Shown here piece by piece: positions 41,464 through 49,082 of a stretch of 64,000 nt of DNA (its first letter is position 1; every line of letters begins with the position of its first letter). The stretch spans positions 1 to 64,000 of the forward strand of contig NZ_BJLR01000017.1 of the NCBI RefSeq assembly GCF_006538745.1, given 5' to 3'. The DNA is from Cellulomonas cellasea. Its GTDB lineage: Bacteria; Actinomycetota; Actinomycetes; Actinomycetales; Cellulomonadaceae. Below the pieces are notes generated by a model, which had not been told where the DNA came from, did no database searches, and was given only the letters and a program-made list of their open reading frames with translations. The position numbers were made by a program, and so were the translations under genes.

Positions 41464-43365
41464 GTGAACCGGGTGTCGGCGACGGGCGGCTCGCCGGTCG
41501 CGGGTGCGGGGGCCCACGCGACGCCGGGGGCGGCGCCGTCGGGGGCTGCGACGGCGAGGACCCGAGGGTCCCGGGCCGCACGCGCGCGACGCTCCGGCGA
41601 GCTCCCCACGGGCGGGCGCGTCGTCGTCGTCGGGGGCGGCATCGGAGGGCTCGCGACCGCGGCGCTGCTCGCGCGGGGCGGGGCCGAGGTCACGCTGCTC
41701 GAGCGCCACGACCAGGTCGGCGGACGCACGGGGACCACGACGATCGACGGCTTCCGTTTCGACACCGGGCCGTCCTGGTACTTCATGCCCGAGGTGTTCG
41801 AGCACCTGTTCGCGCTGCTCGGCGAGCGCATCGAGGACCACGTCGACCTCGTGCGGCTCGACCCGGCGTACCGGCTGTTCCCCGAGCCGGAGGACGGCGG
41901 CCCGGCGGAGCCGATCGAGGTCGTCGGCGACGCGGAGACGAACTGGCGCACGTTCGACGCGCTGGAGCCGGGCGCGGGCGAGGCGATGCGCCGCTACGTC
42001 GAGGAGTCCGGCGACGCGTACCGGACGGCGCTCGACCACTTCCTGTACACGACGTTCGAGCGGCCCGACCGGGCGATCTCGCTCGACGTCGTCAAGCGGT
42101 CCGGCACGCTGGGCCAGCTGCTCACGCAGACCCTCGCGCAGCGCGTCGAGCGGACCGTGACGCACCCCGTGCTGCGCCAGGTGCTCGGGTACCACGCGGT
42201 GTTCCTCGGCTCGTCGCCGTACCGCGTGCCCGCGCTGTACTCGCTCATGAGCCACCTCGACCTCGGCGAGGGCGTGCGGTTCCCCCGCGGCGGGATGTAC
42301 ACGCTCATCGAGGCGCTCGAGAAGGTCGCGCGCGCGTCCGGCGTGACGATCCGGACCGGCGCCGACGTGGTCGCGATCGACGTGGACGACGCCGGCCGCA
42401 GCCTGCGGCACCCGCGCCGGACCGGCGTCGCGCGCGGGGTCCGGCTCGCGAGCGGCGAGGTCGTCGGGGCGGACGTCGTCGTCTCCGCGGCCGACCGCCA
42501 CCACACCGAGACCGCGCTGCTCGACGAGCCACACCGCAGCCTGCCCGCGTCGTGGTGGACCGGCCGCGGCCCCGGCATCTCGGCGCTGCTCGTCATGGCG
42601 GGCGTGCGCGGCGAGCTGCCCGAGCTCGCGCACCACTCGCTGTTCTTCACGCGCGACTGGCCGACCAACTTCGAGGACATCCTCGGGCCCGGGACCGGCG
42701 GCGGCTCCGACCCCGACGCGCTGCGCGTCCCCGAGGTCGCGTCGCTGTACGTCTCGAAGACGACGGCGACCGACCCCGACGCGGCACCCGAGGGGCACGA
42801 GAACCTGTTCGTGCTCGTGCCGTTCCCCGCCGACGAGCGGCTCGGTGCCGCGGACGACGACGGCCCGGCCTCGCGGGCGGCGCTCGAGGCGCACGCCGAC
42901 CGGTTCCTCGACCAGGTCGGCGCGTGGGCCGGCGTCCCGGACCTGCGCTCGCGCGTCGTGACCCGGCGCGTCGTCGGGCCCGCGGACTTCCACCGCGAGT
43001 TCTCCTCGTGGCGCGGGTCCGCGCTCGGCATGGAGCACACGCTGCGGCAGAGCGCGATGTTCCGGCCCGGCGACGCGTCGGCGCGCGTGCCGAACCTGCT
43101 GCACGTCGGCGGCGGGACGATCCCCGGCGTCGGGCTGCCGATGTGCCTGATCAGCGCCGAGCTCGTCGTCAAGCGCCTGCTCGGCGAGACGTCCTCGCGA
43201 CCGCTCCCGACGCCGCTGCGGCCCGGGTACCTCGACGCGGCGCGCCCGCGCGGGGTGTGGCGCGACGCGCTCGGCACCGGGCGCACGGGCACCGTCGGCT
43301 CCGGCCCGGACGCGTCCGGCCACCCCGCTCCTGGGCCCGCCCGCGAGGAGGACCGGCCCGCGTGA
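41374..43365 (+). CDS. crtI: Phytoene desaturase
   Basis: 663 residues from the coupled GTG, ~100 longer than typical CrtI. FAD site VVVVGGGIGGLATAALL (83-99) and GRTG; DTGPSWYFMPEVFEHLF is the substrate-pocket signature; the C-terminal flavin motif GGGTIPGVGLPMCLISAEL is intact. Converts phytoene to lycopene. The first ~75 residues are low complexity (repeated VSGAG) and encoded by the 15-bp repeat, so the true start may be any of several GTGs. The last ~40 residues are Pro/Gly/Arg-rich. GTGA overlaps at both ends. Confidence 0.94.
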   Translation: MSGAGASSAGVSGAGVSGAGVSGAGVTGPGVNRVSATGGSPVAGAGAHATPGAAPSGAATARTRGSRAARARRSGELPTGGRVVVVGGGIGGLATAALLARGGAEVTLLERHDQVGGRTGTTTIDGFRFDTGPSWYFMPEVFEHLFALLGERIEDHVDLVRLDPAYRLFPEPEDGGPAEPIEVVGDAETNWRTFDALEPGAGEAMRRYVEESGDAYRTALDHFLYTTFERPDRAISLDVVKRSGTLGQLLTQTLAQRVERTVTHPVLRQVLGYHAVFLGSSPYRVPALYSLMSHLDLGEGVRFPRGGMYTLIEALEKVARASGVTIRTGADVVAIDVDDAGRSLRHPRRTGVARGVRLASGEVVGADVVVSAADRHHTETALLDEPHRSLPASWWTGRGPGISALLVMAGVRGELPELAHHSLFFTRDWPTNFEDILGPGTGGGSDPDALRVPEVASLYVSKTTATDPDAAPEGHENLFVLVPFPADERLGAADDDGPASRAALEAHADRFLDQVGAWAGVPDLRSRVVTRRVVGPADFHREFSSWRGSALGMEHTLRQSAMFRPGDASARVPNLLHVGGGTIPGVGLPMCLISAELVVKRLLGETSSRPLPTPLRPGYLDAARPRGVWRDALGTGRTGTVGSGPDASGHPAPGPAREEDRPA

Positions 43366-43808
43366 TCGGACTGGCCTACCTCGGTGCCCTGCTCGTCTCG
43401 CTCGGGGGCATCGCGCTCCTCGACCGCGCCCACCGGCTCGCGTTCTGGTCCGACTGGCGGCTCTCCGCCGCGTGCGTCGGGATCGGCGTCGCGGCGTTCC
43501 TCGCGTGGGACCTCGCCGGGCTCGCGCTCGGCATCTTCGCGCGCGGCGACAGCCCGCACATGACGGGGATCCTGCTCGCGCCCGAGCTCCCGATCGAGGA
43601 GGTCGGGTTCCTCACGCTGCTCTGCTACACCGCGCTCGCGGCGTGGCGGGCGTTCGACCGGTGGGTCGCGGAGCGCCGGGGCGGGGCGCGCGGTGCGTCG
43701 CGTCCGTCGGGCAGTGCGGCCGGATCGTCGGGCACCGGGGTCACCGGCCGGACCGGACCGACGCCCGACGCGCCAGGAGCGGCCGGTACGGCCGGGGGTG
43801 CGCGGTGA
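43362..43808 (+). CDS. crtYe: Lycopene cyclase subunit, CrtYe/CrtYc type
   Basis: 148 residues: three membrane helices and the family motif FARGDSPHMTGILLAPELPIEEVGFLTLL (~60-88; APELPIEE is the conserved core). Half of the heterodimeric cyclase that, in C50 pathways, closes epsilon or gamma rings on the elongated lycopene (flavuxanthin-type) chain. The C-terminal ~45 residues are a Gly/Ser/Thr-rich extension. GTGA overlaps with crtI and with the next gene. Confidence 0.92.
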   Translation: MIGLAYLGALLVSLGGIALLDRAHRLAFWSDWRLSAACVGIGVAAFLAWDLAGLALGIFARGDSPHMTGILLAPELPIEEVGFLTLLCYTALAAWRAFDRWVAERRGGARGASRPSGSAAGSSGTGVTGRTGPTPDAPGAAGTAGGAR

Positions 43809-44152
43809 CGAACGCGATCCTCAACGCCGGCGTCCTCGTCGTGCTGCTCGCGGTGTCCGCGCCGGTGCTGCGCCGCCTGCGCGGCGTGGCGATCCTCGCG
43901 ACCGTGCTGCTGCTCTGCGTGCTGACCGCGGTCTTCGACACGATCATGATCGACGTCGGGCTCTACGAGTTCGACCCCGCCAAGATCCTCGGACTGCACG
44001 TCTGGGGCGCGCCGGTCGAGGACTTCGCGTACGCGATCGCCGCCGCCGTCGGGATGCCCGTGCTGTGGACGGTGCTGAGCCGGCGACGCGAGCGGCGGGC
44101 CGGGCGGACCTCGTCCGGCCACGGCACGGGAGACGGGACGACCCACGCGTGA
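43805..44152 (+). CDS. crtYf: Lycopene cyclase subunit, CrtYf/CrtYd type
   Basis: 115 residues, three membrane helices. DTIMIDVGLYEFDPAKILGL and WGAPVEDFAYAIAAA carry the second half of the cyclase active site (PVEDF motif). Obligate partner of the preceding subunit. GTGA overlap on both sides. Confidence 0.92.
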   Translation: MTNAILNAGVLVVLLAVSAPVLRRLRGVAILATVLLLCVLTAVFDTIMIDVGLYEFDPAKILGLHVWGAPVEDFAYAIAAAVGMPVLWTVLSRRRERRAGRTSSGHGTGDGTTHA

Positions 44153-45018
44153 AGCAGATCCTCGCGGCCTCGCGGCCGTTCTCGTGGGTCAACACCGCCT
44201 ACCCGTTCGCCGCGGCGTACCTCATGGCGACCGGCGGGCGCCTCGACGCGACCCTGGTGGTCGGCACGCTGTTCTTCCTCGTGCCGTACAACCTGCTGAT
44301 GTACGGCATCAACGACGTGTTCGACTACGAGTCCGACCTGCGCAACCCGCGCAAGGGCGGCATCGAGGGCGGCCTCGTCGAGCGCTCGCAGGCCCGCGTC
44401 GTGCACCGCCGGATCCTCGTCGCGTGCGCCGTGAGCGTCCTGCCGTTCCTGGTGTGGCTGCTCGTCGTGGGCTCGCTCGCGGCGAACCTCACGCTGCTGC
44501 TCGTCGTGTTCCTCGTCGTCGCGTACTCCGCGCCGCGCCTGCGGTTCAAGGAGCGGCCGGTCCTCGACTCCGCGACGTCCGCGATGCACTTCGTCGGGCC
44601 CGCGCTCTACGCGCTCATGCTGGTCGGGGCCGACCTCGGGGCGCGGACGGTGTGGCCCGTGCTGGTCGCGTTCGTGCTGTGGGGCATGGCGTCGCACGCG
44701 TTCGGGGCCGTGCAGGACGTGCGCGCCGACCGCGAGGCCGGGATCGGCTCCGTCGCGACCGTGCTCGGGGCGCACCCGACCGTCGTCGCCTCGACGGCCG
44801 CATACGTCGTCGCCGCCGCGGCGCTGCTCGCGGTGCCGTGGCCCGGGTGGCTCGCCGCCGTGCTCCCGCTGCCCTACGCGGTCAACGCGGCGAGCTTCTG
44901 GTCGGTGCGGGACGACGACTGCGAGCGCGCCAACCGGGGCTGGCGGCGGTTCCTGTGGCTCAACCTCGTGACGGGGTTCCTCGTGACGATGCTGCTGATC
45001 GCGGTCGCGCGGAGCTGA
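44149..45018 (+). CDS. crtEb: Lycopene elongase (UbiA-family prenyltransferase)
   Basis: 289 residues, about eight membrane helices. Asp-rich motifs NDVFDYESD (55-63) and DVRADREAG (~190) bind the prenyl diphosphate; EGGLVERSQARVV follows the first. Adds C5 units to lycopene to give a C45/C50 skeleton, making the operon product decaprenoxanthin- or sarcinaxanthin-like. Last gene of the overlapping operon. Confidence 0.92.
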   Translation: MKQILAASRPFSWVNTAYPFAAAYLMATGGRLDATLVVGTLFFLVPYNLLMYGINDVFDYESDLRNPRKGGIEGGLVERSQARVVHRRILVACAVSVLPFLVWLLVVGSLAANLTLLLVVFLVVAYSAPRLRFKERPVLDSATSAMHFVGPALYALMLVGADLGARTVWPVLVAFVLWGMASHAFGAVQDVRADREAGIGSVATVLGAHPTVVASTAAYVVAAAALLAVPWPGWLAAVLPLPYAVNAASFWSVRDDDCERANRGWRRFLWLNLVTGFLVTMLLIAVARS

Positions 45019-45136
45019 CCGGGTGGCCGGCGGCGTGGCCCGCGGCCGCGTTCGTGCGTTCGGGGGCGGGCGGGGAGCCGACCGAGGTGCCCCGACCCGG
45101 CGGCGTGCTGACTGACGTGTGACGGGTGGTGAGGAG

Positions 45137-45643
45137 ATGAGGTTCACGGTGGACGACAACGCCGTTCCGGGGGGTGCGGCTCGCGCGCTGCTCGACGCCG
45201 GCTCCGACGCGTACGCCGCTCTGCCGGCCGACGACCTGCGGGAGGGCGTCGTGGAGCTCGTCGTCGAGCAGGAGGCCGCGTACCCCGAGCACGGGAGCCT
45301 TGACATCGAGGGGGCTCTGACCCGGGTGCTCGCGCTCGGCGTGCCCGACGTCGACGTCCGGCTCGTCGAGCGGCTCGCGGACGGCCCGTCGGCCGCGCGT
45401 CTCGGGGTGACGTGCCAGGCCCTGCGGCAGCTGTGGTCCCCGGCGCACCCGCACCCGGCGCCCGACCCCGTCGTCGTGGGGCGGCTCGTCGGCTCGGCCG
45501 CGCGCGTGGCCCTCGGGCCTGACGAGCTCGTGGCCTACCGCGCGGCGCTCGAGCTCGCTGCGGCGCGGGTCGGCTCGCCCGGGGTCGCGGCGGCGATCGA
45601 GAGGGAGATCACGCGGCTGGACGCCGCGGCGAGCGGCGGCTGA
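45137..45643 (+). CDS. Uncharacterised ~168-residue protein
   Basis: Soluble, acidic, mostly helical by composition, with no Cys cluster or membrane segment: FTVDDNAVPGG at the start, then EQEAAYPEHGSLDIEGALTR and a C-terminal helix. No family recognised. Start uncertain: ATG 45137 has GGTGAGGAG too close, and GTG 45119 lies 18 bases upstream in frame. 118 bp after crtEb, so it may be read through from the carotenoid operon. Confidence 0.65.
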   Translation: MRFTVDDNAVPGGAARALLDAGSDAYAALPADDLREGVVELVVEQEAAYPEHGSLDIEGALTRVLALGVPDVDVRLVERLADGPSAARLGVTCQALRQLWSPAHPHPAPDPVVVGRLVGSAARVALGPDELVAYRAALELAAARVGSPGVAAAIEREITRLDAAASGG

Positions 45644-45745
45644 GGGGACGAGGCACCCGGAGGCTGGGCGGACGCGGCGCCTGGCGGCTGAGCGGAAGCG
45701 GGAGCGGCGGCTGAGCGGCGGCCCCGTCCGGCAGGTCCGGGAACG

Positions 45746-45794
45746 CCGACGCCCACCCGGTCACGGCGTGGGCCGTGCGCCGGGTGGGCGTCGG
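45746..45794. terminator. Long bidirectional hairpin
   Basis: Perfect 15-bp arms (CCGACGCCCACCCGG and complement) round a loop that can form an inner CACGG/CCGTG stem, in the gap between two convergent genes. Confidence 0.7.
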
Positions 45795-45816
45795 GACGTG
45801 CGAGAGGTGCTGCGCG

Positions 45817-46086
45817 TCAGTGCGCGCGGCGACCGAGCAGACGCGCGGCGAGGACGACGCCGATCGCCGCGAGGACGATCTGGATGAGGACCTCGATGAA
45901 GTCGATCCCGTCGGTCGTGGCGACGCCGAGCCCACGCGCGATGGCGGAGCCGAGCAGCGCGGCGATGATGCCGACGATGACCGTGACGACGAGCGAGATG
46001 TTCTGCTTGCCGGGGGCGAACAGGCGCCCGAGCAGGCCGAGAATCGCGCCGATGACAATGGCCCCGATGATGCTTGCGGCGGTCAT
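45817..46086 (-). CDS. GlsB/YeaQ/YmgE-family membrane protein
   Basis: 89 residues, three membrane helices. IGAIVIGAILGLLGRLFAPGKQN is the usual opening (glycine-rich helix, then PG), GIIAALLGSAIARGLG the second. Formerly called transglycosylase-associated proteins; stress-induced envelope proteins of unknown action. A second member lies at 52,177. Confidence 0.9.
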   Translation of the reverse strand: MTAASIIGAIVIGAILGLLGRLFAPGKQNISLVVTVIVGIIAALLGSAIARGLGVATTDGIDFIEVLIQIVLAAIGVVLAARLLGRRAH

Positions 46087-46279
46087 GAGGATCCCTTCCT
46101 AGCTGTCAGGTGCACGTCTGGCGTGCTTCGCCCCGGACGCTATTGCAGGTCAGAAGGCCCCGCATCTTGAAGCGGGTGTGACGTCACCCAGTCGGGTCGG
46201 CGGATGTCAAGGGTGTCGCGCAGTCGGGCTAACCTGAACGGACGTCCGGGGAGAAATCCGTCAACGAGGCAGGTGCACC

Positions 46280-48358
46280 GTGATCGTGACCGTCCTGGCC
46301 GTCGTGGCAGGCATCGTCGCGGCCTTCGTGGTCGCGGGGATCGTCAGCGCGATCGTCCGCTCCGCAGGCCGCCGCAGCGCCGTCGCCTCCGACCTGTCGC
46401 GTCGCGCGCGCAAGCCCCTGCGCGCGGTGCTCGTCGTCGTGGCGGTCTGGGTCGCCCTCGTCGTGACGACCGACGCCTCCGACACCTGGGTGCCGACCGT
46501 GCGGCACGTGCTCGTGATCGCGCTCATCGCGTGCGTCGCCTGGCTCATCGGGGCGCTCGCGTTCGTCGTGGAGGACATCGCGCTCGCCCGCTACCGCATC
46601 GACGTGCCCGACAACCGGCACGCCCGACGGGTCCGCACGCAGGTCACGGTCCTGCGCCGGGTCACGGTCGCGATCCTGGTCGTCGCCGCGGTCGCCGCGA
46701 TCCTCATGACGTTCGAGGCGGCGCGGGCCTTCGGCACCGGGCTCCTCGCGTCGGCCGGTCTGCTGTCGATCGTCGCCGGCCTCGCCGCGCAGAGCTCGCT
46801 CGCGAACCTGTTCGCCGGGCTGCAGCTCGCGTTCACGGACGCGATCCGCGTGGACGACGTCGTCGTGGTGGACGACGAGTGGGGCCGGATCGAGGAGATC
46901 ACGCTGACCTACATCGTCGTCCACGTGTGGGACGACCGGCGCCTCATCCTGCCGTCGACGTACTTCACGACCACGCCGTTCGAGAACTGGACGCGGCGCG
47001 CCGCGGACCTGCTCGGGACCGTCGAGCTCGACCTCGACTGGTCCGTGCCCGTCGAGGAGATGCGCGCCGAGCTCGCGCGCCTGCTCGACGAGACCGAGCT
47101 GTGGGACCACCGCGTCGGGATCCTGCAGGTCACGGAGGCGACCGGCGGGTACGTGCGGGTCCGGGCGCTCGCGAGCGCCGTCGACGCCCCGACCCTGTTC
47201 GACCTGCGCTGCTACGTCCGCGAAGGGCTCGTCGGGTGGCTCCAGCAGTCCGCGCCGCACGGTGTGCCGCGCACGCGTCTCGAGACGGTGCAGGACCTGC
47301 CGGGCGCACGGACCGGCTCCGCGGGCGCTGCGGCGGGGTCGCTCGGACGGCGTAGCGGCCGCCCGACCGTCGAGCCCGCGCCGCAGGGCCAGCCGGGTGA
47401 CACCCAGCGGCTCCAGCTCACGCAGACCGACGCCCGGCTGTTCACCGGCAGCATCGACGCGCTCGAGCGTTCCCGTGCGTTCAGCGGCCCCGGCTCCGAG
47501 GTCATCGCGGAGCGCGAGCAGGCCGCCGACCGCACCGACTCGCGCGGGACGCCGCGGGTCAGCGGCCCGGTGACCGTCGTCGGGCCGCCCCTGCCCGAGC
47601 CGCAGCCGGCCGACGCCGGTGACGCGCATGACGAGGCGGCACGGCACGGCTCGGCCGGTCGCGCCGCAGGGGACGACGGCGACGCCGCACGAGCGCGCGA
47701 GGCCGAGCGGGCGCACGAGGCGGACCGGGTGCGCGCCGAGGCCGAGCGTGCGCGGGCGGAGTCCGAGCGGGCGCGCCGGGATGCCGAGCGCGCGCGGGTC
47801 GACGCCGAGCGGGCGCGGGAGGCCGAGCGCGCACGCCTCGACGCCGAGCGCGCCGCCGAGCAGGAGCGCACCCGCCTCGGTGGTGGGCGTCCCGACCGCG
47901 GCGCCGACCCGTACGGCGACGCGGACGCCCGCACCACGACGGTCATGCGCCCGACCCCGGGGGAGCCGAGCCGCACGCCCAGCCGCACCTCGGTGCTCCC
48001 GGCCGAGCCGGACGCGTCGGGCTGGCGGGCGACGTGGAACCTCCCGGGCAGCGAGCACCTGACGGCGCTGCCGGGGCACGGCGACCGTCCGACGGCTCCG
48101 CCCCCGGCGCCCGAGCGCACCTCGGCGTTCCCCCGCGACACCGCGGGTGGCCGCCCCGCGGAGCCGACGGCACCCGCGCAGCCGCAGTCGCCGCCGCTCG
48201 GGACGCGGCGGCAGCGCCAGGCGCAGGCGGACGAGACCGCGGTCTTCGGCGCGGACGACGTCCAGGGCTACGGCGACAGCCGGCGCCGGGGAGCCGACCG
48301 GGACGAGGGGTCCGACGGGCCCCCGACCGCCCGGTACGACTGGCGCGGGGGCGAGTAG
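46280..48358 (+). CDS. MscS-family mechanosensitive channel with long charged C-terminal tail
   Basis: 692 residues. Three to four membrane helices up to ~200, then the pore helix/beta domain signature GLLSIVAGLAAQSSLANLFAGLQLAF with VDDVVVVDDEWGRIEEITLTYI and the PSTYFTTTPFENWTR segment. After ~350 the protein becomes a cytosolic low-complexity tail of ~340 residues. It includes an uninterrupted Ala/Glu/Arg stretch (~470-545, units like DAERARVDAERARE) likely to be a single alpha helix, and Pro/Thr/Arg-rich ends. GTG start after ACGAGG. Confidence 0.9.
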   Translation: MIVTVLAVVAGIVAAFVVAGIVSAIVRSAGRRSAVASDLSRRARKPLRAVLVVVAVWVALVVTTDASDTWVPTVRHVLVIALIACVAWLIGALAFVVEDIALARYRIDVPDNRHARRVRTQVTVLRRVTVAILVVAAVAAILMTFEAARAFGTGLLASAGLLSIVAGLAAQSSLANLFAGLQLAFTDAIRVDDVVVVDDEWGRIEEITLTYIVVHVWDDRRLILPSTYFTTTPFENWTRRAADLLGTVELDLDWSVPVEEMRAELARLLDETELWDHRVGILQVTEATGGYVRVRALASAVDAPTLFDLRCYVREGLVGWLQQSAPHGVPRTRLETVQDLPGARTGSAGAAAGSLGRRSGRPTVEPAPQGQPGDTQRLQLTQTDARLFTGSIDALERSRAFSGPGSEVIAEREQAADRTDSRGTPRVSGPVTVVGPPLPEPQPADAGDAHDEAARHGSAGRAAGDDGDAARAREAERAHEADRVRAEAERARAESERARRDAERARVDAERAREAERARLDAERAAEQERTRLGGGRPDRGADPYGDADARTTTVMRPTPGEPSRTPSRTSVLPAEPDASGWRATWNLPGSEHLTALPGHGDRPTAPPPAPERTSAFPRDTAGGRPAEPTAPAQPQSPPLGTRRQRQAQADETAVFGADDVQGYGDSRRRGADRDEGSDGPPTARYDWRGGE

Positions 48359-48576
48359 CGGCTCGACGGGCTGCGGCGCTCGCTCGAGCCGGCCCCCGCG
48401 CGCGCGGTGTGCCTCCCGCCGACTCGGGCGACGACGCACGCCCGGCTGTCGGTGCTCGCGAGGGCTACCGGGGCTGGGGTGATGGCGACGGCCTGGGCCG
48501 TGCTCCGCGCTGACGCGCGGTAGACGAGCGCCGGGCAGTCCTCCGTGGTGCGAGGTCGAGGGTCGGAGCCTCCGCG

Positions 48577-48978
48577 CTAGTGCGACGTCGACGAGCGCAG
48601 CATCTTGGCGTGCAGCTCGACGAACTCGTCGACCTGCAGCGCACGCAGCGCCGCACGCGTCCACGCGGGCACGAGCCGGGCGCCGGTGTCGCCGTGCAGC
48701 CGCACCGGGTCCGTCAGCCGGTAGACGACCCTCCGTCGCACGAGTCGGGCCTCGCCCGCCTCGAGGTTGCGCAGCCACTGCACGTCCGGACCGTAGGTCA
48801 GCGCGACGACGAACCCGCGCGCCGTCGGGAAGGCGAGGATCGGGGTCCGGTGCCGTCGGCCCGTGCGCCGCCCGACGTGGTGCAGCGTCGCGAGCGGTGG
48901 CACGTCGTCGGACAGCGCCATCATCAGCGGGTTCGTGACGCGCCGGTTCACTCGCGTGACCCACATCGGGATCGGCAT
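48577..48978 (-). CDS. Nitroreductase/deazaflavin-dependent (DUF385, Ddn-like) protein
   Basis: 133 residues. Split-barrel fold of the F420-dependent Ddn family: NPLMMALSD, ATLHHVGRRTGRRHRTPILAF (the phosphate-binding GR.SG-like motif), GFVVALTYGPDVQWLRNLEAG and a final VDEFVELH. GGGAGC precedes the ATG. Divergent from the fic gene across 85 bp, which holds the first two of four palindromes and part of the third. Confidence 0.88.
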   Translation of the reverse strand: MPIPMWVTRVNRRVTNPLMMALSDDVPPLATLHHVGRRTGRRHRTPILAFPTARGFVVALTYGPDVQWLRNLEAGEARLVRRRVVYRLTDPVRLHGDTGARLVPAWTRAALRALQVDEFVELHAKMLRSSTSH

Positions 48979-49012
48979 GGTGCTCCCGTCGTCATCGCCG
49001 CGTCCATGACTT

Positions 49013-49082
49013 CCTTCGGAAGCTCGGTGAGCTTTCGAAGGATCTGTTGATAACCTTCCAAAGGTGCGCGACCTTCGGAAGG
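49013..49082. promoter_or_regulatory. Array of four near-palindromes spanning the fic promoter and start
   Basis: CCTTCGGAAG (49013-49022), CTTTCGAAGG (49032-49041), CCTTCCAAAGG (49054-49064) and CCTTCGGAAGG (49072-49082); consensus CCTTC-N-GAAGG, centres ~18-22 bp apart. Site 3 covers part of the -10 element TAACCT (49051-49056) and runs up to the GTG; site 4 is inside the coding region. Confidence 0.75.

Noticed and set aside
48359-48576. Small gene between mscS and the deazaflavin-type protein
   Set aside because: Open frames exist, but none has a start signal or plausible composition.
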